Assembly (NCBI RefSeq): GCF_000722635.1
Contig: NZ_JOKH01000001.1
Location: 726,478-790,477, forward strand
Origin: Endozoicomonas numazuensis
GTDB lineage: Bacteria; Pseudomonadota; Gammaproteobacteria; Pseudomonadales; Endozoicomonadaceae
Direction of reading: 5' to 3'
Length of the DNA stretch: 64,000 bases
Numbering within the stretch: position 1 is the first letter of the stretch; each line of letters begins with the position of its first letter. A program made the translations under genes and the position numbers. The notes beneath the pieces were generated by a model. It did no database searches. It was not told where the DNA came from and saw nothing but the letters and a program-made list of their open reading frames with translations. Shown one piece after another: positions 63,858 to 64,000 of the stretch.

Positions 63858-63900
63858 GCACCTAACGCCTAAATCAGCCGCGCCGTAGGCGTCACATGGA
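63858..63900 (+). other. Integron attC site (attC3), left part
   Basis: GCACCTAACGCCTAAATCAG begins right at the toxin stop. R'' is ACCTAAC (fits RYYYAAC), followed by the GCCG...GGCGTC palindromic arms. As in attC2, the expected R' is replaced by the repeated element sequence from about 63898. Confidence 0.65.
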
Positions 63901-64000
63901 TTTACTTGATACTTATTGAGCCTTCTCCCCAGCTTACTACCAAAACAGTAAGCTGGGGCTAAGTTGCCTTTATCTGTTGTTTGAACCAATGTTCTGCGAT
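63898..64000 (+). mobile_element. Second copy of the attC-inserted element, cut by window edge
   Basis: The first ~58 bp are nearly identical to 62479-62537 (one difference in the hairpin loop side), with a 12-bp stem CCCCAGCTTACT/AGTAAGCTGGGG here. It then diverges. On the minus strand the last ~40 bases could encode the end of a protein (IAEHWFKQQIKAT then a stop at about 63960), a hint that this copy may carry a gene beyond the window. Confidence 0.5.

Overview
The window reads as the chromosome of a marine, host-associated-type gammaproteobacterium of Pseudomonas/Oceanospirillales affinity. The supports are the erpA-DUF6776-HopJ-argC-hemJ neighbourhood, a succinyltransferase arginine pathway with two AstA subunits, a Fur-controlled imelysin/di-haem/DUF1513 iron operon, a csgDEFG-BA-H curli locus, moderate GC, and many small mobile elements. 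An Endozoicomonas-like genome would fit, but this is inference from gene content and not proven.

Layout. 0-0.6 kb: the 3' part of an IS200/IS605 tnpB with a hairpin-rich right end. 0.6-13 kb: housekeeping genes (erpA, DUF6776, a CDP-alcohol phosphatidyltransferase, a cold-shock protein, two GNAT acetyltransferases, a metallo-beta-lactamase-fold hydrolase, a glycerophosphodiesterase, argC, a ClC channel, hemJ) with short tandem repeats abutting stop codons. 13-18 kb: a DUF805 protein and ackA-pta behind an FNR-like promoter. 18-24 kb: small Cys-rich proteins, a tandem pair of paralogous unknown proteins, an OmpA-like lipoprotein and two hydrolases. 24-30 kb: an SDF-family symporter, bioA, a broken DUF547 gene, a PTPS-family enzyme and an orphan protein. 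A roughly 165-bp MITE-like element recurs between 6.5 and 29.4 kb.

30-35 kb is a four-gene iron-uptake operon behind a strong Fur box. 35-40 kb is a TetR-repressed RND pump whose predicted operator overlaps the pump -35 element. 40-42 kb holds a divergent NagA and a GlxA-type AraC regulator. 42-48 kb is the curli system: CsgD activator, CsgE/F/G secretion parts, a CsgB-like minor subunit, an unusually long 381-aa CsgA-like subunit and a CsgH-like chaperone. 49-58 kb is an arginine catabolic cluster: astC, an M20 hydrolase, astA, a DUF1338 gene, astA, astD, astB. astE is absent here, and the M20 enzyme is a candidate replacement.

59-64 kb is an accessory region. An IS1182-family element sits inside an IS91-family transposase gene, with a 6-bp target duplication. 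Beyond it are two integron-type gene cassettes, each bounded by matching attC core boxes: one encodes a small membrane protein, the other an antitoxin and a nonsense-interrupted VapC toxin. Two of the attC sites appear split between their L' and R' arms by an inserted element that shares a 58-bp end and carries RNA-like hairpins. No integrase is present in the window, so this looks like an orphan cassette cluster. This attC-targeting insertion, the paralogous unknown pair at 18.9-21.6 kb and the astE-less arginine cluster are the parts most worth following up.
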